From an uncultured Clostridia bacterium (GTDB taxonomy: Bacteria > Bacillota > Clostridia > Christensenellales > Aristaeellaceae), in assembly GCA_946536315.1 (NCBI GenBank), contig CAMNEH010000020.1, forward strand, positions 1 to 32,463: a stretch of DNA of 32,463 bases, read 5' to 3'. This document shows, piece after piece, positions 9,961-16,625 of this stretch (within the stretch, counting starts at the first letter, position 1; each line of letters starts with the position of its first letter). A model generated the notes under the pieces. The model had not been told where the DNA came from. It saw nothing but the letters and a program-made list of their open reading frames with translations, and made no database searches. Both the position numbers and the translations under genes were made by a program.

Positions 9961-10200
9961 TGTATGTCGTTCACGGGCGTGTTGCGTCCCATTTTGATCG
10001 AAGCCCTGAGGCTTTCCGGGCGGCCTCGCGCCGCCCGACATTTGTGTATACGCAGGCACGGCTGCGGGTGGCAGAGACGGCGGTAAAAAAAAGGGGCCTG
10101 CTCAGTATGCGACTGGACAGACACAGCAAACGGAAACGGTGAGGAGCTTTCTTCGTGAGGAGTGAGGCGATCTGGAGGAGCTCCGCCTCACTTTTCCCCG
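9961..10200. other. Gene-free stretch with hairpins
   Basis: No convincing gene in about 360 bases between the small gene and the YitT gene. It contains a perfect hairpin with 8-bp arms CGGGCGGC/GCCGCCCG at 10017-10037; a degenerate relative of the 4062-4092 hairpin at 10098-10120 (arms CTGCTCAGT/ACTGGACAG), read on the minus strand into an eight-T run (10084-10092); and the terminator-like stem at 10161-10195. Confidence 0.6.
10161..10195 (+). terminator. Terminator-like hairpin upstream of the YitT promoter
   Basis: Nine-base arms AGTGAGGCG (10161-10169) and CGCCTCACT (10184-10192) are followed by TTTT. No plus-strand gene ends just before it, so it may insulate the YitT promoter or be a leftover. 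Confidence 0.45.
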
Positions 10201-10216
10201 TCTCCATTTGGGGGAA

Positions 10217-10245
10217 TTGACGGTTCCCGCCCCGCATGGTACAAT
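10217..10245 (+). promoter_or_regulatory. Promoter of the YitT gene
   Basis: TTGACG (10217-10222), 17-bp spacer, TACAAT (10240-10245). It lies inside the 5' part of the longest open frame, which argues for the downstream start at 10307. Confidence 0.85.
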
Positions 10246-10306
10246 CAGGCGGCAATCTTTCCCGGCGCGGGGATGCGCCGGAATCTGCTGGGGAGAGGGC
10301 GGTCCG

Positions 10307-11200
10307 ATGTCCACACAGGCGAAAAAAAAAGCGCTGTCAACCGTCGTTGACTACGCGGTGATCGTCGCGATGGCGGCGCTGATGGCGCTCAATTATCAAG
10401 TGTTTATCCTGCACAACGCGTTTGCGCCGTCCGGCATCAACGGCCTGGCGACCATGATCCAGTACCTGTTCAACTTCAGCGTCGGTTACTTTTCGCTGAT
10501 CATCAACGTGCCGCTCGCCATCGCCTGCGCTATTTTCGTGGACAGGCGCTTCGCGCTGCGCACGATGGTGTTCACGGTGGTGTTTTCCCTGATCCTGCTG
10601 TTTTTGCAGAACTGCGTGGACATGAGCCGCTTTATCTATCACACCGACGACGGGCGCTCGACCCTGCTCGCGCCGGTGGTCGCCGGCACCATCAATGGCT
10701 ACATCTACGGGATGACCATCCGCCACGGCGCGTCCACCGGCGGCACGGACTTTATCGGCGAATTCGTGCACAAAAAATATCCCAGCTACAGCATGACGCA
10801 CGTCGTGTTCGGCGTAAACGTGGTCATCGCCTGCCTGTCCTATTTCGTATACAACTATAATATCGAGCCCGTCGCGCTGTGCATCATCTACGCGCTGCTG
10901 ACCACGGTCGTGTCCGACCGGTGCGTGCATTCCGGCAAGCAGGCGTGGAAGGTGGAGATGATCACCGCCCACCCTGAGGAGGTGTCCCAGGCGGTCATCC
11001 GCGAGCTGCACCATTCCACCACGATCATTCAGGTCGAGGGCGGCTTCACGCACCAGGGCCGCACCATGCTCATCTGCGTCATCAACCGGCACCAGATCGT
11101 GCCGATGGAGGAGATTTTGAGCCGCTTCCCGGACACCTTCGCCTGCGTATCCATGGTCAGCGAAACGGTGGGCAATTTCCGGCGGGTCAAGCGGCGCTGA
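10307..11200 (+). CDS. YitT family membrane protein with DUF2179 domain
   Basis: A 297-residue integral membrane protein. Residues about 12-195 hold five or six hydrophobic helices with the family motifs FAPSGINGLATMIQY, a GTINGYIYGMTIRHGASTGGTDFIGEF stretch, and an ALCIIYALLTTVVSDR helix. Residues about 210-290 form the cytosolic DUF2179 domain (VEMITAHPEEV...GGFTHQGRTMLICVINR). The start at 10307 is chosen because the promoter at 10217-10245 would cut off any earlier start and GAGAGGG lies about nine bases before this ATG. The function of the family is unknown; transport has been suggested. It converges on the potassium-channel gene with only four bases between stop codons. Confidence 0.92.
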   Translation: MSTQAKKKALSTVVDYAVIVAMAALMALNYQVFILHNAFAPSGINGLATMIQYLFNFSVGYFSLIINVPLAIACAIFVDRRFALRTMVFTVVFSLILLFLQNCVDMSRFIYHTDDGRSTLLAPVVAGTINGYIYGMTIRHGASTGGTDFIGEFVHKKYPSYSMTHVVFGVNVVIACLSYFVYNYNIEPVALCIIYALLTTVVSDRCVHSGKQAWKVEMITAHPEEVSQAVIRELHHSTTIIQVEGGFTHQGRTMLICVINRHQIVPMEEILSRFPDTFACVSMVSETVGNFRRVKRR

Positions 11201-11204
11201 AGCG

Positions 11205-12161
11205 CTATTCTGCCATCCCCTCGTACAGCAGCAGCTCGTCGCCCAGGGCGGCCGTCAGCCCGGGATCGGCGCGCAGCGCGCGCGTCCCGCGGCGCACCAG
11301 CAGCGGCGTCATGCCGGATTCGCGCGCGATTTCGGCCATGCTCATGCCGGTCCACCGGCTGTCCAGGTCCAGCGTCACGCTGCGGCAACCCCTGGACCTG
11401 TCCGCGCCGGTCTGCGCGTCGCGGTACTGCTCCACGAAGCCCGCGGAAATGATGCCGGTCGGGATCGCGACCGCGCCGACGCCCAGGAAGGAGATCACCA
11501 CCGCCATCGCCTTGCCGAGCGCGGTCACGGGATATACGTCGCCGTAGCCGACGGTCAGCAGCGCGCTGACGGACCACCACACGCCGGACAGCGCGTTGGC
11601 GAACTTATCCGGCTGCGCCTCGTGCTCCACGCTGTACATGCACAGCGAGGACGCCAGCGTCAGGATCAGCACGATGAACAGCGACGAGAAGATCTGATTG
11701 CGCTTTTCCCTGATCACGCTGGTGATGACGTTGAACGAGTCATACGTCGCGTTGATGCGGAACAGGTGAAAGATGCGCACCACGCGCAGCATGCGGAACA
11801 CGACCGCGCCGCTGAGGAAAAAGAAGGGCAGGATGGTCAGCAGCTCCACCACGCCGTCGAAGGAGAGCAGGAAGCGTCCGACCGCCTCCGCCCGCGTCCG
11901 ACCGGGGTACAGGTACTCCGCCGTCCATATGCGCAGCGCGTACTCGACGCAGAACACCCCGACCGTGACCGCCTCGACCGCGTCGAACAGCGGCCTGTAC
12001 GCCGCCAGCTCATCGAAGGTCTCCAGGAACATGGCCAGGAGATTGGCCACGATGACGCCGACCAGGCAATAGTCAAACACCCGGCTGGGCACGTCGCTGA
12101 CATTGCCCAGCTGAATGATATCAAAGATCCGCCGTTTCCAGTTCACGCGCTGTCCGCTCAT
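11205..12161 (-). CDS. Voltage-gated-type potassium channel
   Basis: A 318-residue six-helix channel subunit. S1 is near residues 30-48 and S2 near 62-78. S4 carries arginines at about 123, 126, 129 and 135 (FRMLRVVRIFHLFR), and S5 runs about 157-178. The pore loop holds the potassium filter TVGYGD at 203-208, and S6 is about 216-243. The cytosolic end (about 262-318) resembles a TrkA-C/RCK-C ligand-binding module, ending GDELLLYEG. The tetramer should pass potassium across the cytoplasmic membrane. It is the last gene of the 16414-11205 operon, 31 bases after the SH3 lipoprotein gene, with AAAGGGA as its ribosome binding site. Confidence 0.93.
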   Translation of the reverse strand: MSGQRVNWKRRIFDIIQLGNVSDVPSRVFDYCLVGVIVANLLAMFLETFDELAAYRPLFDAVEAVTVGVFCVEYALRIWTAEYLYPGRTRAEAVGRFLLSFDGVVELLTILPFFFLSGAVVFRMLRVVRIFHLFRINATYDSFNVITSVIREKRNQIFSSLFIVLILTLASSLCMYSVEHEAQPDKFANALSGVWWSVSALLTVGYGDVYPVTALGKAMAVVISFLGVGAVAIPTGIISAGFVEQYRDAQTGADRSRGCRSVTLDLDSRWTGMSMAEIARESGMTPLLVRRGTRALRADPGLTAALGDELLLYEGMAE

Positions 12162-12192
12162 CCGGGCCGTTCCCTTTCATTCGCAGACGCCG

Positions 12193-13230
12193 TCAGTTGA
12201 CCGTGCCGGCGGGGATGAAGCCGCGCACGCGCAGACCGTCGGCCTTGTATTCCACATAGGCGCTGTGATGCGCCGCGTCGGACCAGGCGAGGAAGTTCAC
12301 CTCCGCGCCAGCGGGCAGGTTCATCAGCAGCACGCCGCCGTCGCCCGGGGCGTCCCGCAGGGCCGCGGCCGCCGTCAGCGCCGTAGGCAGACAGTCAAAA
12401 CTGACGTCCTTATACTTTACGCGGTCCGGCATGGCGGCGGCGGGCAGGTATCCGTAGCGGTCGCCGGAGGCCGCGCCGACCCGGACGAACAGCCAGTCGC
12501 CCTCCGCGCCGATCACATAGCATTTTTCCGTCGGACGGATGTGCGCGCCGCCCTCGTCCGCGCGCAGATAATTTTCCCCGGGGCCGGTAAACAGGCCATA
12601 ATTGCCGCCGGGGGTCTTGGTCGCCTGTTCCTTGAGCACCGTTTTGCGCTCCGCGCCGGTGGTCTTCAGGTCCGCGGCCGGGGCGGCCACGGGAGTCTTG
12701 CTGAGCATGTCCGCGTACATGAACGCCCAGGACAGCTTCTTGTCCACGCGGAACTCGCAGTAGGCCCACTTGTCGTACCAGCACAGCACGTTGACCGTCG
12801 CGCCTTTTTTGATTTCGATGTTGCGCATGCTCACCTTGACCGGATCATAGGTCGCAGCGCATTCGTCGACGGTCGTGCGCAGCACCATGTCAAAGCGCAG
12901 CTCGCCCACGGTCTCCGACGCGCTGAGCACCGTGCGCTTGTCCTTTTCGGGTTCCGGCACCGGCACCCAGCCCACGCGGAACTTGTCGGTGGAATAGCCG
13001 TAGCCGATCATCAGGCAGCCGTCCAGCGTCCCGTACAGGCGCGCGTTGTTGCTCGCGCCGACGGCCGCGTTGCCATGCTTGTAGTAGGTTTCCCCCGGGC
13101 CCTGGTACACCAGCTGCCGTTCGCCGAAGGTGAAGACCGTGTAGTCCTTCAGGGAAAATTCCGACGCCCGCGCGGCGCAGCCGCACAGCAGCAGCGCCGC
13201 GCAGATCAGGACGGACAATGCTTGTTTCAT
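12193..13230 (-). CDS. SH3-type repeat lipoprotein
   Basis: A 345-residue exported protein. The signal peptide ends at a lipobox-like LLCGC with cysteine at residue 18; a plain cleavage after ARA is the alternative. The mature part has three or four bacterial SH3-like segments: GPGETYYKHGNAAV near 45, the ATVNVLCWYDKWAYCEF strand pair near 145-160, GPGENYLRADEGGAHIRPTEKCYVIGAEGDWLFVRV near 220-255, and PAGAEVNFLAWSD near 305. Such domains usually bind cell-wall peptides or glycans. It lies 11 bases after the PIG-L gene and 31 before the channel gene in one operon. The true ligand is unknown. Confidence 0.82.
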   Translation of the reverse strand: MKQALSVLICAALLLCGCAARASEFSLKDYTVFTFGERQLVYQGPGETYYKHGNAAVGASNNARLYGTLDGCLMIGYGYSTDKFRVGWVPVPEPEKDKRTVLSASETVGELRFDMVLRTTVDECAATYDPVKVSMRNIEIKKGATVNVLCWYDKWAYCEFRVDKKLSWAFMYADMLSKTPVAAPAADLKTTGAERKTVLKEQATKTPGGNYGLFTGPGENYLRADEGGAHIRPTEKCYVIGAEGDWLFVRVGAASGDRYGYLPAAAMPDRVKYKDVSFDCLPTALTAAAALRDAPGDGGVLLMNLPAGAEVNFLAWSDAAHHSAYVEYKADGLRVRGFIPAGTVN

Positions 13231-13241
13231 CGCTGCTCTCC

Positions 13242-14414
13242 TCAGTTCTCCGGGATGTTCTCAAAAAAGTCGTTCTTCAGTACGTCCGGGCCCACCGCGC
13301 TGAAATACAGGCCGAATTTCCGGCAGTCGTAGGGGCCCTTTTCCTCCATGGTATAGGTCAGCGCGCGCTGGGACACATGGCACCACAGCGCCTCCTTCGC
13401 CACCTCCAGGCTGGTCTTGCCGCCGAAGCGCTCCAGCGGCTCGTGCCAGTCCATCACCAGCTGGTTTTCCTCGTACAGGTGTACGTACATTTTTTTGACC
13501 TGCCACGCGCCGTAGCGCTCGGCGGAGGCGGCGTCGTAGGTCGGGTCGGCCGCGTATTCCAGGCAGTTGACGGTCATGTACGCGGTGATCTGGTGCGCGG
13601 CGTGACCGTACTCGCCGTTGAAATCCTGGGTGAGCACCACCTCCGGCCGGACGCGGCGCAGGATGCCGACGTACCACGGGTACACGCGCCGGGTGCCGCC
13701 CCACGCGTCGTAGACCGTCGAACGGTTATAGGACATGAAATCCTTGTTCTCCCCGATCACGGGGTAGTAGCGGATGCCGCAGGTCCACAGCCCGTCCAGC
13801 AGCTCGTTCTTCCGCCGCGCGTCGCCGTGCGCCAGGTACACCAGCTGCACCTTTTTGCCGCGTCCGCCCGCGTAATAGGGCAGCGCGCCGCCAAACCAGA
13901 GCAGCTCGTCGTCCGGGTGCGCGCTGAGCAGCAGCATATCCGCCTTGTCGACCGTTTCCCACACCTGCACCCAGTCCGGCAGCGCCCCGTCGCCGATCAC
14001 GCGCAGCTCCGCCAGCTCCAGCATATGCTTGCCGTCGTACTGGTCGATGGCGACGCGGAAGGACGTGACGCCGGGCAGCGGCGTGAACTGGTGCAGGTAT
14101 TCCTCGTCGTGAGCGGCGTAATCCTCGTACCCGCCGCGGCTGTCCGGGATCTGGATCACGTGGCGCACCGCCTGCTTGAAGTGGCAGAGGTACACGCCGT
14201 ACGCCGGCTGGCCCTCCGGCAGATCCACCTGCACATAGCCCTTCTTGGCGTACCAGACCGTTTTATACGCGCCATCCGTCAGGTGCGACACCGCGCCCTT
14301 GTTGGCCGTGGCGGTGATCCGCGCGGGGGTCAGCTCCCTCGCCGTTTCCGCCCGCGCGGCGGACAGCGGCGCCAGCAGCGCCAGCCCGATCAGCAGCAAC
14401 CGCAGATATTTCAT
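13242..14414 (-). CDS. Exported PIG-L family deacetylase with N-terminal discoidin-like domain
   Basis: A 390-residue protein. A signal peptide covers residues 1-22 (cleavage after ARA). Residues about 25-145 resemble a carbohydrate-binding discoidin-like sandwich (TANKGAVSHLTDGAYKTVWYAKKGYVQVDLPEG). The PIG-L/LmbE zinc deacetylase domain follows with AHPDDE at 165-170 and GHAAHQ at 270-275; together these give the His-Asp-His zinc site and the catalytic Asp. Family members remove acetyl groups from N-acetylglucosaminyl compounds. The start at 14414 is chosen because it has a signal peptide directly behind it, GGAAG upstream, and an ATGA overlap with the preceding gene; the frame is open further upstream but only as a shadow. 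An envelope glycan or glycolipid substrate is inferred. Confidence 0.88.
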   Translation of the reverse strand: MKYLRLLLIGLALLAPLSAARAETARELTPARITATANKGAVSHLTDGAYKTVWYAKKGYVQVDLPEGQPAYGVYLCHFKQAVRHVIQIPDSRGGYEDYAAHDEEYLHQFTPLPGVTSFRVAIDQYDGKHMLELAELRVIGDGALPDWVQVWETVDKADMLLLSAHPDDELLWFGGALPYYAGGRGKKVQLVYLAHGDARRKNELLDGLWTCGIRYYPVIGENKDFMSYNRSTVYDAWGGTRRVYPWYVGILRRVRPEVVLTQDFNGEYGHAAHQITAYMTVNCLEYAADPTYDAASAERYGAWQVKKMYVHLYEENQLVMDWHEPLERFGGKTSLEVAKEALWCHVSQRALTYTMEEKGPYDCRKFGLYFSAVGPDVLKNDFFENIPEN

Positions 14415-15331
14415 ACAGACGACTTCCTTTCCGCCTCGCGCAGCAACCACGCGTAAAACCAGACGTACGCGATAAGCGCCAGCGCGAACAGGGCATACCA
14501 GAACAGGTCCGCCCAGTCCCGCAGGAACGCGAACGGCACCAGCACGCGCCCGTCCAGCGCGAATTCCAGAAATACCACCAGCCCGGCGGTGACGAGGGCG
14601 CCCGCAAAGCCCACCAGCGTCTTCCCCGCTTCCCGCGCGGTCAGCAGCACCGCCCCCACGGTCAGCAGGTAAAACCAGATCTGCTCCTGGTGCACAAAGC
14701 CCCACATCATGTAGCTGTCGCGCCGCATGCTGATCATCAGGGTCTCGCACAGCCCGATCAGGAACAGCGCGTCCCTGAGCGCCACGCGCCGCGTGCGGCG
14801 CGCGCGCGCGATCAGCACGCCCGCCGACAGCGCCATCAGCAGCGCCTCCAGCAGCGCCACGTTCAGCATGCGCCCGTACTCACCCTGGACGCTCAGCCAC
14901 GCGTGGCCGTCCACGATCGCGCCGAAATCCATGCCCGCGCCCGTCCATTCCAGCAGCCGCCCCTCCGCCGTAAACAGCAGCAGCGGCAGTGACAGCGCGT
15001 CGCGGGCATGACGGGCCCCGCCGGCCTCGCCCGCCGGCTTCAGCCACAGGCCCGCCAGGCTGACCGCGCCGGCGCACCCGGCGATCGCGCCGAACAGCGA
15101 AAACCCGCCGTCCGTCCACCAGAAAAAGGAGCGCACGTCGTGCACCCTGCCGATAAAAAAGTCCAGCGCGCCCAGCCAGTAGACCAGGCGTGCGCCGAGC
15201 AGCCCGCCCATCGCCCCGACGCCGGCGAGCAGCAGCGCGCGCGCAGGGCCGACCCGCGGCCGCGCGAGCGCGATATAGGCCGCGGCGCTCAGGCCCGCGG
15301 CCACGGCGATTCCCCCACTGTACAGGTTCAT
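14411..15331 (-). CDS. Divergent Lgt-like polytopic membrane protein
   Basis: A 306-residue protein with about seven hydrophobic helices. The layout recalls prolipoprotein diacylglyceryl transferase (Lgt): GARLVYWL near 46-53, a GGFSLFGAIAG segment near 75-85 in the place of Lgt's GG-x-SFHGG, and an EGR near 123-125 in the place of the GR-x-x-N motif. The Lgt histidine is a phenylalanine here and the conserved asparagine is absent, so it is probably not a canonical Lgt. It starts four bases after the one-helix gene and overlaps the PIG-L start by four bases. A lipid- or glycan-modifying role is inferred from neighbours; a pure structural paralogue is equally possible. Confidence 0.65.
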   Translation of the reverse strand: MNLYSGGIAVAAGLSAAAYIALARPRVGPARALLLAGVGAMGGLLGARLVYWLGALDFFIGRVHDVRSFFWWTDGGFSLFGAIAGCAGAVSLAGLWLKPAGEAGGARHARDALSLPLLLFTAEGRLLEWTGAGMDFGAIVDGHAWLSVQGEYGRMLNVALLEALLMALSAGVLIARARRTRRVALRDALFLIGLCETLMISMRRDSYMMWGFVHQEQIWFYLLTVGAVLLTAREAGKTLVGFAGALVTAGLVVFLEFALDGRVLVPFAFLRDWADLFWYALFALALIAYVWFYAWLLREAERKSSV

Positions 15332-15335
15332 GCGC

Positions 15336-15521
15336 TCACTCCCCGTTCAGCAGCGTCAGCAGCTCCGCCATGTCCGGGTCTGCCGTTTCGGGCGTCTCCG
15401 CCGCGTAGCGCATGTTCGCCTCAGGAGTCACGCGCGGGCATACGACAAACAGCGCCGTCAGCGCCAGCGCCGCCGCCAGCAGCGCCCCGCCCAGCAGGGC
15501 CTCCAGCTTCCGCTTTTTCAT
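15336..15521 (-). CDS. Small single-helix membrane protein
   Basis: A 61-residue protein: basic MKKRKLE, one hydrophobic helix (about residues 8-28), then an acidic tail PETADPDMAELLTLLNGE outside the membrane. The ATG at 15521 is preferred; an in-frame GTG six codons earlier would overlap the upstream gene. It begins five bases after the glycosidase-like gene's stop and ends four bases before the Lgt-like gene. No known family; its fixed place in the operon suggests a small subunit or anchor. Confidence 0.65.
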   Translation of the reverse strand: MKKRKLEALLGGALLAAALALTALFVVCPRVTPEANMRYAAETPETADPDMAELLTLLNGE

Positions 15522-15526
15522 ACCGC

Positions 15527-16414
15527 TCACTTGCTCCACGTCGCCGGGTCCACCGCGCTGCAGACATACACGATATCCGACATCGGCCGTTCCGAGCCGG
15601 TGTAATGCTCGTCATAATACCTGCGGTTGAAAAACATGATGGATGAGTTGCCGCCGTCCAGGTTGTACGCGGTCTGCACGCCGAGCGACGCGACATAGTT
15701 CGCGGCGTCCTGCATGGTCATGCCCTTGGATTTCTGGCTGCGGCCCTCGATCTCCACAAACAGGTACTCCAGCGGCCCGACCTGGCAGATGATGGTCCGC
15801 GGCGCCTCCGTGAAGCACTCAAAATCGTAGTTCGTGATCGTCTGCGCCTCGCCGTTGATCACCATCGCGGGCCCGAAGCAGAACGCGTTCACGATGGTAT
15901 GCCCGTCCTTCAGGAACTGCGCCATTTCCTTGGGGTCCGAGTGCACAAAGGCGTGAAAATCCCCGTTCTCGTCGATGAACAGGCTGTCCTTTTCCGGGCT
16001 GGCAGTCTGCTGCAGCATCACGCCCATGCGGTAGATCAGGCCGTGCTTGCGCTCCGACAGCTTGTCGCCGTTCACCGCGACCACGGCGTTGCTGGCGCGC
16101 ACCAGCTCGCCGGGCTCGTTATTGTAAATATTGCCGGGCTGGCCATAGATGGCGGTGCGCAGCTGCGTCGGGCTCTTGACCGTGATCCACGCCAGGTCCA
16201 CGGTGGTCCGGGGCAGGCGCAGCTTTTCCATCCGCACGGTCAGGCTGTCGTCCTGATACCCGTCGGCGGTATAGCAGGCCGGGTTCGGCTTCGGCCCCGG
16301 CGTCAGGGACACCGGCAGGTCGTATTCGTTTTCACCCATCGCGGGCACGGCGGCCAGCGCGAGGCAGAGGGCAGTCAGCAGCGAAAGCAATCTCGCTTTC
16401 ATGGAAAATGGCAC
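15527..16414 (-). CDS. Exported phosphodiester glycosidase (NAGPA-type) domain protein
   Basis: A 295-residue protein of the family named after the uncovering enzyme that cleaves N-acetylglucosamine-1-phosphodiesters; bacterial members are tied to wall glycopolymers and exopolysaccharide. A signal peptide (KARLLSLLTALCLALAA) is cut near residue 26. Family motifs are AVNGD (about 110), AFCFGPAMVINGEA, RTIICQVG, the GMTMQDAANYVASLG helix and the final NLDGGNSS, where relatives have NLDGGGSS. The start is a GTG at 16414, eight bases after AAAGGAG; an ATG at 16402 lies too far from it and a GTG at 16423 too near. It heads the six-gene envelope operon. Confidence 0.85.
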   Translation of the reverse strand: MPFSMKARLLSLLTALCLALAAVPAMGENEYDLPVSLTPGPKPNPACYTADGYQDDSLTVRMEKLRLPRTTVDLAWITVKSPTQLRTAIYGQPGNIYNNEPGELVRASNAVVAVNGDKLSERKHGLIYRMGVMLQQTASPEKDSLFIDENGDFHAFVHSDPKEMAQFLKDGHTIVNAFCFGPAMVINGEAQTITNYDFECFTEAPRTIICQVGPLEYLFVEIEGRSQKSKGMTMQDAANYVASLGVQTAYNLDGGNSSIMFFNRRYYDEHYTGSERPMSDIVYVCSAVDPATWSK

Positions 16415-16441
16415 GCGCAACACTCCTTTCGGTACGCAGAC

Positions 16442-16470
16442 AGTATACCGTATTTTTCCCTGTTTTTCAA
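16442..16470 (-). promoter_or_regulatory. Promoter of the 16414-11205 envelope operon
   Basis: On the minus strand TTGAAA (16465-16470), 17 bp, TATACT (16442-16447). It is followed about 20 bases later by the AAAGGAG of the first gene. Confidence 0.8.
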
Positions 16471-16537
16471 TGCCCTCTTACGATATGCCTGCGGGTTATA
16501 TCGGATAGCGTTTTCAGGAAATGCATTTCTGGCCCAA

Positions 16538-16590
16538 ATAAATCAATAATCCTTGCAAATCCGATTGACTGTTTTTGATTATTGATTTAT
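16538..16590. promoter_or_regulatory. Perfect 14-bp inverted repeat around a promoter (probable operator)
   Basis: Left arm ATAAATCAATAATC (16538-16551) and right arm GATTATTGATTTAT (16577-16590) are exact reverse complements separated by 25 bp. The -35 box of the plus-strand promoter lies between them and the right arm runs into its -10 box. Binding here would block transcription of the regulator gene at 16626, so autoregulation is likely. Confidence 0.75.
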
Positions 16591-16593
16591 AAT
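16565..16593 (+). promoter_or_regulatory. Promoter of the AlbA_2-type regulator gene
   Basis: TTGACT (16565-16570), 17-bp spacer, TATAAT (16588-16593), 32 bases before the start codon. AAGGAG lies before the ATG at 16626. Confidence 0.88.
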
Positions 16594-16625
16594 GCATTCT
16601 GAAACAATCCTGAAGGAGAAAAGCC

